The position numbers and the translations under genes are program-made. 7,817 bases of DNA, from contig VGYW01000388.1 of assembly GCA_016872875.1 (NCBI GenBank), positions 1 to 7,817 on the forward strand, read 5' to 3'. Below the pieces are notes generated by a model, which did no database searches, was not told the origin of the DNA, and was given only the letters and a program-made list of their open reading frames with translations. The stretch is from Planctomycetota bacterium (lineage in GTDB: Bacteria; Planctomycetota; PUPC01; DSUN01). Positions within the stretch are counted from its first letter, which is position 1. The number at the start of each line of letters is the position of its first letter. Below are positions 1-5,776 of the stretch, in pieces.

Positions 1-1179
1 GTGAACGGCCTGGCGAACGGCAACGACGGGCCGTTTCAGGATGAGGGGGAGTACATCGCCCCCCAGAGGCGCCGCAAGGCCGGCAAGCAGCCCCCAGGGG
101 CCAAGCCCGACGAGAAGCCCGAAGAGCCCGTCAAGCCCATCGAGCTGACGCCCACAGACGCGGACATCATCTGGCGCTACGACATGATCGCCGAGCTCGA
201 CGCCTGGCCCCAGGACGCCTCGTCGTGCTCCGTCATCGTCCACGGCGACCTCGTCTACGTGAACCCCTCGAACGGAGTTGACCTCTCGCACAAGAACATC
301 CCGTCGCCCCAGGTGCCCACGATGATCGCCCTCGACAAGAAGACGGGCAAGCTGGTGGCCGCCGACGAGGAGAAGGTCGGGCCCACCATCCTCCACGGCT
401 CCTGGTCGTCCCCCTCGCTCGCCGATGTCAATGGCCGAAAGCTCCTCCTCTTCGGCGCGGGTGACGGCATCTGCTATGCCTTCGACCCCACGCCCGTCGA
501 AGTCCCCGGCAAGGACCTCAAGGTGCTCAAAACCGTGTGGAAGTGCGACGCCAATCCGCCCGACTACCGGATGCGGGATGGCAAGAAGCTGCCCTACAAC
601 AAGAACGCCGAAGGCCCCAGCGAGATCACCGCCACGGTCGTCTGCGTCAACAACAAGGTCTACACCATCGTCGGCCAGGACACCCGCCACGGCCCCGGCA
701 AGGGCTGCCTCACCTGCATTGATGCCGGTGGCACAGGCGCTGGTGGCACAGGCGTCCCGCCTGTGACTGGCGGCGCCACAGGCAAGATGCCTGTGCCACC
801 CGCCGGGGACATTAGCGCGACCGGCGTGCTGTGGCGCTACACCGGCATCAACCGCTCGATGGCCACGCCCTCCATTGCCGACGGCCTGGTCTTCGCCGCC
901 GACTACGTCGCAACCGTTCATTGCGTTGACGCCGAGACCGGCAAGCCCCACTGGACGCACGAGACGGGCGGCCGCGACTGCATGGGCTCCACCTTCGTGG
1001 CCGACGGCAAGGTGTGGTTCGGCAACAAGAACGGCAAGCTCACAGTCCTCGCGGCGAGCAAAGAGAAGAAGCTCCTCGCCGAGATCAACCTCCGCACCCC
1101 CATCCACGCCACCCCTATCGCCGCCAACGGCGTCCTCTACGTCCCCTGCAACACCTACCTCTACGCGGTGAAACAATGA
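1..1179 (+). CDS. PQQ-like beta-propeller repeat protein, 5'-truncated by window edge
   Basis: This is the C-terminal 392 residues of a PQQ-like (PQQ_2/quinoprotein-type) beta-propeller protein. Blade signatures are visible: a WRYDM strand at about 58-62, 'GSWSSPSLADVNGRKLL' near 133-149, 'GVLWRYTG' followed by 'ADGLVFAADYVATVHCVDAETG', and a closing 'ANGVLYVPCNTYLYAVKQ'. In family members the segment 'NGxANGNDGPFxDE' lies well inside the protein after an earlier blade, so the GTG at base 1 is probably an internal valine codon and at least 100 residues are missing upstream. Members are usually exported and are thought to be scaffolds or dehydrogenase-like proteins; no catalytic residues can be assigned here. 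Residues about 243-267 (Gly/Thr/Pro-rich) come from an inserted DNA repeat (see 727-800) and replace nothing obvious, since blade sequence resumes at 'GVLWRY'. The family call is firm; the function is not known. Confidence 0.88.
   Translation: MNGLANGNDGPFQDEGEYIAPQRRRKAGKQPPGAKPDEKPEEPVKPIELTPTDADIIWRYDMIAELDAWPQDASSCSVIVHGDLVYVNPSNGVDLSHKNIPSPQVPTMIALDKKTGKLVAADEEKVGPTILHGSWSSPSLADVNGRKLLLFGAGDGICYAFDPTPVEVPGKDLKVLKTVWKCDANPPDYRMRDGKKLPYNKNAEGPSEITATVVCVNNKVYTIVGQDTRHGPGKGCLTCIDAGGTGAGGTGVPPVTGGATGKMPVPPAGDISATGVLWRYTGINRSMATPSIADGLVFAADYVATVHCVDAETGKPHWTHETGGRDCMGSTFVADGKVWFGNKNGKLTVLAASKEKKLLAEINLRTPIHATPIAANGVLYVPCNTYLYAVKQ
727..800. repeat. Palindromic dispersed repeat inserted in frame in the propeller gene
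   Basis: The 12-mer ggtggcacaggc occurs at 727-738 and again at 742-753, and its exact reverse complement gcctgtgccacc closes the element at 789-800. Inside are two small hairpins with 7-bp arms and 5-nt loops: cacaggc/gcctgtg at 747-753/759-765 and at 777-783/789-795. The element adds about 25 Gly/Thr/Pro-rich codons without breaking the reading frame. Related cacaggc...gcctgtg palindromes are a familiar class of dispersed intergenic repeat in planctomycete and verrucomicrobial genomes (recalled, not searched). Confidence 0.75.
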
Positions 1180-1185
1180 ACCGAC

Positions 1186-1322
1186 CTCTCGTTCCCACGC
1201 TCCGCGTGGGAACGCAGCTTCCCGGACGCTCCGCGTCCCATCTCGCCACGCGGCGGGGATGCGGCGCACCGACGCAGAGCGTCGGCAGACACCCGTTCCC
1301 ACGCAGAGCGTGGGAACGAGAG
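1186..1322. repeat. Symmetric four-hairpin REP-like element
   Basis: Four perfect hairpins, each with a 3-nt loop, lie between the propeller stop and the next gene: 1190-1214 (11-bp arms, loop tcc), 1224-1238 (6-bp arms, loop tcc), 1270-1284 (6-bp arms, loop aga) and 1294-1318 (11-bp arms, loop aga). The outer two share the stem cgttcccacgc, and the outermost 15 bases (1186-1200 and 1308-1322) are exact reverse complements. The hairpin spacings are 9 nt on both sides, so the whole is a mirror-image large-small/small-large array. The cgttcccacgc palindrome resembles widespread REP-like sequences of planctomycetes and cyanobacteria. It may act as a transcription end for the propeller gene, but no T-run follows the stems. 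Confidence 0.8.
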
Positions 1323-1333
1323 CGAGGGGGATG

Positions 1334-1654
1334 ATGCTCCGCGCGGCCGGCGAGAAGACAACTCCGAGTCGCGCCCGCCTGCACGCGGCCGGGGCGATGC
1401 TACTGATGCCGCTGCTCCTGGTGCCGGTCTTGATTGGTCTCTTGCAGCTGACGTGGTACCTCCTCTACGCGCTCCGGTGGCCTTCGGGGCCCTACTGCCA
1501 CCCGGTCATTTACCTGCCGCTATCGATCCTGTACCTCTGCTACGTCGTCGCCGCTTTCGCCATGGCCGTCATCTTCATCGCCGGGGTGATCCAACTGCTC
1601 ACAGGGAAGCCAATCGAGTTGGTCGCATCCCTCTACAAGAAGAGCAAGGAGTGA
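1334..1654 (+). CDS. Small hydrophobic membrane protein (copy 1), unknown function
   Basis: The 106-residue protein has a basic N-terminus (SRARLH near 12-17), a hydrophobic stretch at about 20-46, a second longer one at about 58-89 that could hold one or two helices, and a basic tail ending KKSKE. It is clearly paralogous to the protein at 3241-3552: both share TT-x-SRARLHA-x-GAMLL, a Y-rich second segment, 'FIAGxIQLxTGK' and a C-terminal SKE. Two adjacent ATGs exist (1331 and 1334); 1334 aligns with the start of the paralogue and keeps the same 6-nt gap from the GAGG of the purine-rich ribosome site. I do not recognise a named family. The next start codon lies 3 nt after the stop in both copies, which suggests translational coupling to a downstream oxidoreductase that survives here only as a 15-codon relic. 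Confidence 0.7.
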   Translation: MLRAAGEKTTPSRARLHAAGAMLLMPLLLVPVLIGLLQLTWYLLYALRWPSGPYCHPVIYLPLSILYLCYVVAAFAMAVIFIAGVIQLLTGKPIELVASLYKKSKE

Positions 1655-1657
1655 CCA

Positions 1658-1705
1658 ATGGCTGACTCCCTTAGCACTGCAGGGCATAAGACGAACATGG
1701 CATAG
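1658..1705 (+). pseudogene. 15-codon relic of a downstream gene start
   Basis: An ATG lies 3 nt after the stop of the small membrane protein gene, in the same arrangement as at 3556, and begins with the same nine bases (atggctgac). It then diverges and stops at TAG 1703-1705. I read it as the stub left when the oxidoreductase gene of this copy was lost, with the breakpoint soon after the first few codons. The similarity is short, so a chance MAD start cannot be excluded. Confidence 0.4.
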
Positions 1706-1720
1706 GAAAGCAAAATTGCC

Positions 1721-1749
1721 TTTACACGGATGGGGCCACGCGCTATGAT
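1721..1749 (+). promoter_or_regulatory. Sigma70-type promoter giving a probable leaderless ATPase mRNA
   Basis: A -35 TTTACA (1721-1726) and a -10 TATGAT (1744-1749) are separated by exactly 17 nt, each differing from consensus at one base. Only 6 nt (gaagcc) separate the -10 from the ATG at 1756, so the predicted transcription start falls on or within a base or two of that ATG. No Shine-Dalgarno sequence precedes this ATG, which fits a leaderless transcript. The segment just upstream is noticeably AT-richer than its surroundings. Confidence 0.6.
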
Positions 1750-1755
1750 GAAGCC

Positions 1756-3015
1756 ATGGCTGACCTCTACGTCCAACGCTCGATTGAGCCTTTGCTCGCC
1801 TCGCTCCTCGGCCAGTTCCCCGCGGTGGCCCTGACCGGCCCGCGCCAGTCCGGCAAGTCCACCCTCCTCCAGCACTGCCTGCCCGGATACCGCTACCTGA
1901 CGCTCGACGACCCGGTGCTCCGCGAGCAGGCTGTGGCCGATCCGAACCTGTTCCTCGACCTGGCCGGCGAGCGGGCCATCCTGGACGAGGTGCAGTACGC
2001 CCCTGGCCTGCTCAGCTACGTGAAGCTGCGGATCGACCGGGCGCGCGGCCGGCGTGGCCGCTTTGTCCTCACCGGTTCACAGCAGTTTCCCTTGATGAAA
2101 GGGCTTTCGGAATCGCTCGCGGGCCGCATCGCGCTCCTGGAACTCCTGCCCTTCGACGTCGAGGAGAAGCGCCGCTGCCCCGGCCTCGGAGCGCGGTTGG
2201 GGACGGGCCACGCGGCGTTCGTGGACGCCTGCCTGCGCGGGTCGTACCCCGAGGTCGTGGTGGCCAGGGACATCGAGCCGGCCCGCTGGTATGCGGCATA
2301 CGTCCAGACGTACCTCGAGCGGGACGTTCGGACGGTCTACGACGTGGGCAACCTGCGCGACTTCCAGCGCTGCACCCAGCTCCTCGCCGCCCGCTGCGGC
2401 CAGCTCCTCCAGCTCTCGGAGCTCGCCTCGGCCCTCGGCGTCGCTGCCACCACCGTCAAGCGGTGGGTCTCTATCCTCGATGCCTGCCGCATCCTGTTCC
2501 TGCTCCCGCCCTACGCCCGCAACCTGGGCAAGCGCGTCCGCAAGGCCCCGAAGGTCTACTTCACCGACTGCGCGCTCGTCTGCTACCTGGCGGGCGTCGG
2601 GGGCGAGGAGGCCCTTCTCCGCGGGCCGCTCGCAGGCCCCCTCTTCGAGAACTTCTGCATCCAGGAGACCCTCAAGGTCTTCCTCGCCGCGGGCATCGTC
2701 CCGCGGCTCTCCTATCTCCTCACCCACAACCAGCTCGAGGTGGACCTGATCGTGGAAGACCCCGACGGGCGCCCGCGCCCCTTCGAGATCAAGCTCTCGA
2801 AGACGCCCCGGCCGGCCATGGCCTCTGGCCTCGCGCGCTTCGCCGAACTCTTCGCCCCCCTCGCGCCGCACCCAGGCCGGGTCATCGCCCTCTCCGAGGA
2901 GGCCCTCCCCCTCACCCGCGCCGTGAGCGTCGTCCCGGTCCTCGCCTATCTTGGGCAGCTTCGCGATGCCTGCCTCAGAGGTATGGCCGGTTCGGAAGGG
3001 ACAGGTGATGTGTGA
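1756..3015 (+). CDS. AAA_14/DUF4143 family ATP-binding protein
   Basis: This 419-residue protein has the full layout of the AAA_14 plus DUF4143 family. Walker A is GPRQSGKST at 28-36 (Lys34), Walker B is AILDEVQ at 74-80 and a sensor-like LTGSQQF lies at 105-111. A winged-helix-like segment spans about 216-248 ('LSELASALGVAATTVKRW'), followed by the family's 'KVYFTDCALVCYLAG' at 266-280. Near the C-terminus EVD (328-330) and EIK (344-346) form the PD-(D/E)XK-like residues typical of DUF4143. Length is normal and no key residue is missing, so it should be functional. Family members are common solitary accessory ATPases in bacteria and archaea; their role is not established, with DNA-binding, mobile-element and toxin-antitoxin-like functions suggested. 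It sits between two paralogous small-protein genes and has its own promoter, consistent with insertion as a single-gene unit. Confidence 0.9.
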   Translation: MADLYVQRSIEPLLASLLGQFPAVALTGPRQSGKSTLLQHCLPGYRYLTLDDPVLREQAVADPNLFLDLAGERAILDEVQYAPGLLSYVKLRIDRARGRRGRFVLTGSQQFPLMKGLSESLAGRIALLELLPFDVEEKRRCPGLGARLGTGHAAFVDACLRGSYPEVVVARDIEPARWYAAYVQTYLERDVRTVYDVGNLRDFQRCTQLLAARCGQLLQLSELASALGVAATTVKRWVSILDACRILFLLPPYARNLGKRVRKAPKVYFTDCALVCYLAGVGGEEALLRGPLAGPLFENFCIQETLKVFLAAGIVPRLSYLLTHNQLEVDLIVEDPDGRPRPFEIKLSKTPRPAMASGLARFAELFAPLAPHPGRVIALSEEALPLTRAVSVVPVLAYLGQLRDACLRGMAGSEGTGDV

Positions 3016-3098
3016 CGTGCAAGAAGGACGCGATCCGCCTCCTCGACCGCCGCGAAAGCCCTGTGGCCGCGAGGCTGTGGTGAGCTTGGCTAGCGCGG
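3016..3098. other. Spacer after the ATPase gene without a convincing gene
   Basis: Nothing clear is visible. A GTG at 3012 overlaps the ATPase stop and opens a 23-codon frame (VTCKKDAIRLL...) ending at TGA 3081-3083. It has no ribosome site and no recognisable family, so it is at most a gene fragment. No terminator with a T-run follows the ATPase. Confidence 0.3.
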
Positions 3099-3185
3099 TG
3101 ACACGGACATACACGGACGAACACGGACGATTGCCTCAGCAGAGAAGCTCCTGCCGTCCGTGTGTGTCCGTGTCTGTCCGTGTGA
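3099..3185. repeat. 30-bp imperfect inverted repeat made of 10-bp tandem units
   Basis: The left arm (3099-3128) holds three acacggac units spaced exactly 10 bp apart (3101, 3111, 3121). The right arm (3156-3185) carries the complement, gtccgtgt, also three times at 10-bp spacing. The arms pair at 26 of 30 positions around a 27-nt loop, so a long stem is possible in DNA or RNA. It ends about 55 nt upstream of the second small-membrane-protein gene. Similar cacggacacacacggac repeats occur dispersed in planctomycete genomes (recalled, not searched). It could attenuate read-through from the ATPase gene or simply be a mobile repeat. Confidence 0.8.
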
Positions 3186-3240
3186 TACCCGCACGGCGAG
3201 CACTCGTTCTCACCGCGCGCGAACGGAGGCGAGGGGACTG

Positions 3241-3552
3241 ATGCCGCGCATGGCAGACGAGAGGACAACAGCGAGTCGTGCCCGCCTACACGCGCTCGGG
3301 GCGATGCTGCTGGCACCCCTCACGATCGCGCTGTTGTGGTTGACGTTTGGCCTCCTTATGCTCTGTATGCCCTCCTACCCCTACACGGTCCTTTACACGA
3401 TCCTCTACATAGCCGTGTTCATCCTGTACCTCTCCTATATCCTCGCCGCTATCGCCCTGGCCGTCCTCTTCATCGCCGGGGCGATCCAGCTCGTCACCGG
3501 GAAGCGGCTTGGGTTGGTCGAATCCCTGTACGAGCGGAGGAGCAAGGAGTGA
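3241..3552 (+). CDS. Small hydrophobic membrane protein (copy 2), unknown function
   Basis: The 103-residue protein is the paralogue of the one at 1334-1654. It has a charged N-terminus (ADERTTASRARLH), hydrophobic segments at about 18-44 and 49-86, and a charged tail ending ERRSKE. The ribosome site GGAGGCGAGGGG (3225-3236) precedes ATG 3241; a second in-frame ATG at 3250 (MADERTT...) is possible. Nucleotide similarity to copy 1 starts in the ribosome site and runs beyond the stop codon, so the copies arose by duplication of a DNA segment. The stop is followed after 3 nt by the ATG of a broken oxidoreductase gene, implying a former two-gene operon. Retention of both small genes while both partners decayed suggests the small protein may have a role of its own. 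No family is recognised. Confidence 0.7.
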   Translation: MPRMADERTTASRARLHALGAMLLAPLTIALLWLTFGLLMLCMPSYPYTVLYTILYIAVFILYLSYILAAIALAVLFIAGAIQLVTGKRLGLVESLYERRSKE

Positions 3553-3555
3553 GCA

Positions 3556-4126
3556 ATGGCTGACAGGCTCAGAATGGGCTATGTGGGCTGTGGGTTCATG
3601 GCGCAGTAAGTGCATATCCCGAACATCCTGGCTCTGGATGGGGTGGAGCTGGCGGCCATTGCCGAGCTTCGCCCGAAGCTGGGTAGAATGGTGCAGGAGC
3701 GATTCCGCATCCCAAAGCTCTACGCCAGCCACGCCGAGCTGGCGCAGGACAAGGAGATCAGTGCCGTCGGAGTGTCGGGGCACTTCTTCGCCCAGGGCGA
3801 GGTCGCGACTGACCTGTTGCTCGCGGGCAAGGGAGCACACGCAGCTCTACTTCGAGGGGGGCTGGATTCGCACCGAGGCCCCGCCGCTGCTCCTCCGCAA
3901 CGTGCCGGCCACGGTCGAGGTCTACCGCGGCAACACGCCGGCCAAGACGGCCACCCACACCTTCCCCGAGGGCGGGCGGGAGTGGTCCTACAAGGCCGAG
4001 ATGCGCCACTTCGCCGAGTGCGTCCGCACCGGCGCCCCCTTCCGCTCCCCCGCCTCCGACACCATCGAGGACGTGCGGACCTTTGAGGCGATATACGGGA
4101 GGCACATTGGAATGGCACTGACCTAA
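3556..4126 (+). pseudogene. Gfo/Idh/MocA-type oxidoreductase, broken by stop, deletion and frameshift
   Basis: The start reads MADRLRMGYVGCGFMAQ with the Rossmann NAD(P)-binding glycine motif GYVGCG, then an in-frame TAA at 3607-3609. The same frame continues from 3610 with family-like sequence ('VHIPNILALDGVELAAIAEL', 'LYASHAELAQD', 'ISAVGVSG', 'LLLAGK') to about 3831. From there the match moves to the +1 frame, which gives a typical C-terminus ('QLYFEGGWIRTEAPPLLLRN', 'YKAEMRHFAECVRTG', 'DTIEDVRTFEAIYG') ending at TAA 4124-4126. Joined, the pieces make about 190 residues against the usual 330-390. The central catalytic part, including the EKP motif expected right after 'AGKH', is therefore missing at the 3831-3843 junction. 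Intact relatives are NAD(P)-dependent sugar or inositol dehydrogenases. Three lesions make function very unlikely. Confidence 0.88.
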
Positions 4127-4264
4127 AGGGTCGGCGCTTGCCCAGCCCGCTCCTGCGGGCGGCGGAGGGTAGCCGTCCCGAGCAGAGTCGAGGGAGCGTA
4201 AGCTCGTGGGACACGGCGCTGTATGGTGGGAACCCGGTGGGGCAGAAGAGCTCGCCGCGTGGGC
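4127..4264. repeat. Intergenic region with hairpin and candidate dispersed repeat
   Basis: A perfect hairpin with 6-bp arms (gcccgc/gcgggc, 4145-4150 and 4155-4160, loop tcct) lies just after the pseudogene. It is followed by a cccgagcagagtcgaggga segment (about 4177-4195) and a small gagc-gtaa-gctc hairpin. The mixture resembles non-coding dispersed repeats of PVC genomes rather than a gene. No T-run follows the stem, so a classical intrinsic terminator is not supported. No convincing coding frame is present. Confidence 0.35.
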
Positions 4265-4293
4265 TTGACGCGGGACCGCCGGGGTGTTAGACT
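4265..4293 (+). promoter_or_regulatory. Sigma70-type promoter of the nuclease/2H-like gene pair
   Basis: A -35 TTGACG (4265-4270, one mismatch) and a -10 TAGACT (4288-4293, two mismatches, conserved TA....T kept) are separated by 17 nt. The predicted start near 4300 would give a leader of about 45 nt before the ATG at 4346. No operator-like palindrome is evident next to it. Confidence 0.5.
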
Positions 4294-4331
4294 TTGTGTG
4301 TCTGAGCAGCGGGCTAGCTCCAATGGACGTA

Positions 4332-4338
4332 TGGAGGG
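4332..4338 (+). promoter_or_regulatory. Ribosome binding site fixing the start at 4346
   Basis: TGGAGGG lies 7 nt before ATG 4346. The frame is open farther upstream to an ATG at 4223, and another ATG at 4331 overlaps the site itself, but the upstream residues are Arg-rich translated spacer that overlaps the promoter. This supports 4346 as the true start. Confidence 0.65.
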
Positions 4339-4345
4339 CAACCCC

Positions 4346-5746
4346 ATGGCCGATAGGCCTGCCGACACGCCACTGCGGGTACAGAGCGAGAAAGACCTGC
4401 TCACTGACGTGTTGCTGCCGATCTTCGCGGCCCGGCACGGGGGGCGAGCCATCTTCTGGCACGGCCCGAAGGAGCGGGGGAAGGACATCGTGTACCTCAC
4501 TGACAAAGGGGCGCTTGGCGTTGTCGTCGCGAAGCACGCTAAGCAGTACAACGACAGCGCCAAAGCGCAGGGCTATGTAGGTCATCTCGTCGAGCAAGTT
4601 AAGGAGGCCATGGAGGCCGACGAGAGGGTTCCTGCCCGTGCCGGGAAGGCTGGGGAACTGACAATCGCCCTGTGGGGCGGGGCCACGCTGGAAGCCCTGA
4701 AGCGCCTCAAGAGGAACGTTGGCGAGATCAGGCCCAACAAGAATGGCCTGCGTGTCGAGTTCTGGGACTCAGCAGACAGGATCCGGAAGGAGTTCCACAA
4801 GTTCGGCACGAGTTCCATTGCTGGCGACGTCCCTGATCGCCTCGCCCAGCTCCGGCGCAGCGTCGAGGCCCTGCGCGAGAATGACCCAACGTTGGAGGAT
4901 TTCCCGGGGAAGTTCGACCCGCTGGCAATCGTCGTGGGCGATCGCCGGCTGAACCCGCCGGACCTCTGGCAGGACGCTGTTGCCAGGGCGGCGTCCCCGG
5001 GCGACCTGGCCTTGATACATCTCCTCAGGCTTGACAGCCTGAAGAGCGTGGAGGTATGGCCTGACACCGCGATCCTGGAGGACCACGACCGCCATGGCGA
5101 CCGAGCGGCCCTGCGCAACTGCCACATCCTCTCCATCGGTTGCCCCGCGGTCAATCTGATCTCAAGGCAGCTCAATACGGCTGCGGCATTCCGCTTTCGG
5201 ATCGATCCTGCCATCGAGCGCGCAATGGAGGAGGCCACCAGGACACTTCAGGGGCTGGCCGAGGACCGGCGAGTCTCCCATACTGAATGGGTTGACCAGA
5301 TCGGGGGAACAGACCACCTCAACAGCCTGATCCAAGGGTACAAGGGAAGGAACTTGGTAGACCTTCTCAGCGGGATGGAGCACCCAACGACTGACCAACG
5401 TCACATTGCGTGGGGCGTCGTCTCGCTGACTCGGAGTCCATACTCCCCGGACCACTTTGCGATCCTTGCAGCCGGATACGGGATCAACGGCACGTTTGGC
5501 GCGCTGCGCGCGCTGGCCGGGGATGTGGACGTCGCTTGGGTCGGCCTGGATTGGCGCAAGTGGCACCCAGTGGGGGGTGTCTTTAACCATCGCCGGCCCG
5601 ATTACTTCACATCTGCCTTTGACCCGAGGTGCCGCTGTACCGAACAGAGCCCCCCGTATAGGTTAGCCTGTTTCTCGGCGGTCTTCCGCAAGAAGGGCCG
5701 CGAGCCCTACGGGGGGCGAACGGTGGCGGGGCGAAGGCTGCCCTGA
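4346..5746 (+). CDS. Mrr-like PD-(D/E)XK nuclease-domain protein with uncharacterised C-terminal domain
   Basis: The 466-residue protein begins with a domain (about 10-155) of the restriction-endonuclease-like type: a helix with E15 (QSEKDLL), 'HGPKERGKDIVY' at 39-50 with D47, and the strand 'GVVVAKH' at 58-64 with K63. This is the E...D...xxK layout of Mrr-like nucleases, with V61 where Gln or Glu is usual. A helix with 'LVEQVKEAM', a strand ('LTIALW') and 'GLRVEFWDSADRIRKEF' complete the domain as in relatives. Residues 160-440 are not recognised; 'CHILSIGCPAVNLISRQLN' (259-277) and 'AAGYGINGTFGAL' (375-387) look like nucleotide- or ligand-binding loops. The last 30 or so residues (basic, 'FRKKGREPYGG') lie on a DNA repeat (5649-5717) and may be an acquired tail. 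The gene is followed after 30 nt by a 2H-like gene, suggesting an operon. Codon use is less C-ended than in the flanking host genes. A defence effector is a reasonable inference, not shown. Confidence 0.6.
   Translation: MADRPADTPLRVQSEKDLLTDVLLPIFAARHGGRAIFWHGPKERGKDIVYLTDKGALGVVVAKHAKQYNDSAKAQGYVGHLVEQVKEAMEADERVPARAGKAGELTIALWGGATLEALKRLKRNVGEIRPNKNGLRVEFWDSADRIRKEFHKFGTSSIAGDVPDRLAQLRRSVEALRENDPTLEDFPGKFDPLAIVVGDRRLNPPDLWQDAVARAASPGDLALIHLLRLDSLKSVEVWPDTAILEDHDRHGDRAALRNCHILSIGCPAVNLISRQLNTAAAFRFRIDPAIERAMEEATRTLQGLAEDRRVSHTEWVDQIGGTDHLNSLIQGYKGRNLVDLLSGMEHPTTDQRHIAWGVVSLTRSPYSPDHFAILAAGYGINGTFGALRALAGDVDVAWVGLDWRKWHPVGGVFNHRRPDYFTSAFDPRCRCTEQSPPYRLACFSAVFRKKGREPYGGRTVAGRRLP
5649..5717. 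repeat. Inverted repeat over the 3' end of the nuclease gene
   Basis: The 10-mer gccccccgta at 5649-5658 is exactly matched by its complement tacggggggc at 5708-5717, separated by 49 nt. The element covers the codons of the protein's odd basic tail and ends 30 bases before the stop. It could be a small palindromic element inserted near the gene end that supplied a new C-terminus, or a stem affecting translation of the downstream gene. Confidence 0.5.
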
Positions 5747-5776
5747 GCTGGCACGCAAGGCTTCGGAATCGCAACC

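Noticed and set aside
1186..1322. Intrinsic terminator of the propeller gene
   Set aside because: The stems are strong but no T-run follows any of them, and the symmetric four-hairpin layout is better explained as a REP-like element.
1259..1333. Upstream extension of the first small membrane protein
   Set aside because: The extra codons translate the palindromic repeat and are absent from the paralogue, whose aligned start has a ribosome site at the same distance.
2077..3114. Long minus-strand open frame (345 aa) opposite the ATPase gene
   Set aside because: It is antisense to a gene with clear Walker and DUF4143 motifs, its product is low-complexity (Gly/Glu/Ala/Arg-rich), and such antisense frames are usual in GC-rich genes with C-ended codons.
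3099..3185. CRISPR-like array
   Set aside because: The units are 8-10 bp, contiguous and arranged as inverted arms around one loop, with no spacers of CRISPR length and no cas genes.
3607..3609. In-frame TAA as a recoded (readthrough) codon
   Set aside because: The same gene also has a frameshift and a large internal deletion, so simple gene decay explains the stop.
4223..4345. Upstream extension of the nuclease protein to ATG 4223
   Set aside because: It would overlap the promoter at 4265-4293, is Arg-rich and lacks domain similarity, while a good ribosome site precedes ATG 4346.
3758..4597. Minus-strand open frame (279 aa) across the pseudogene and the nuclease 5' end
   Set aside because: It crosses the pseudogene, the promoter and the start of the nuclease gene, and has no recognisable motif or ribosome site.
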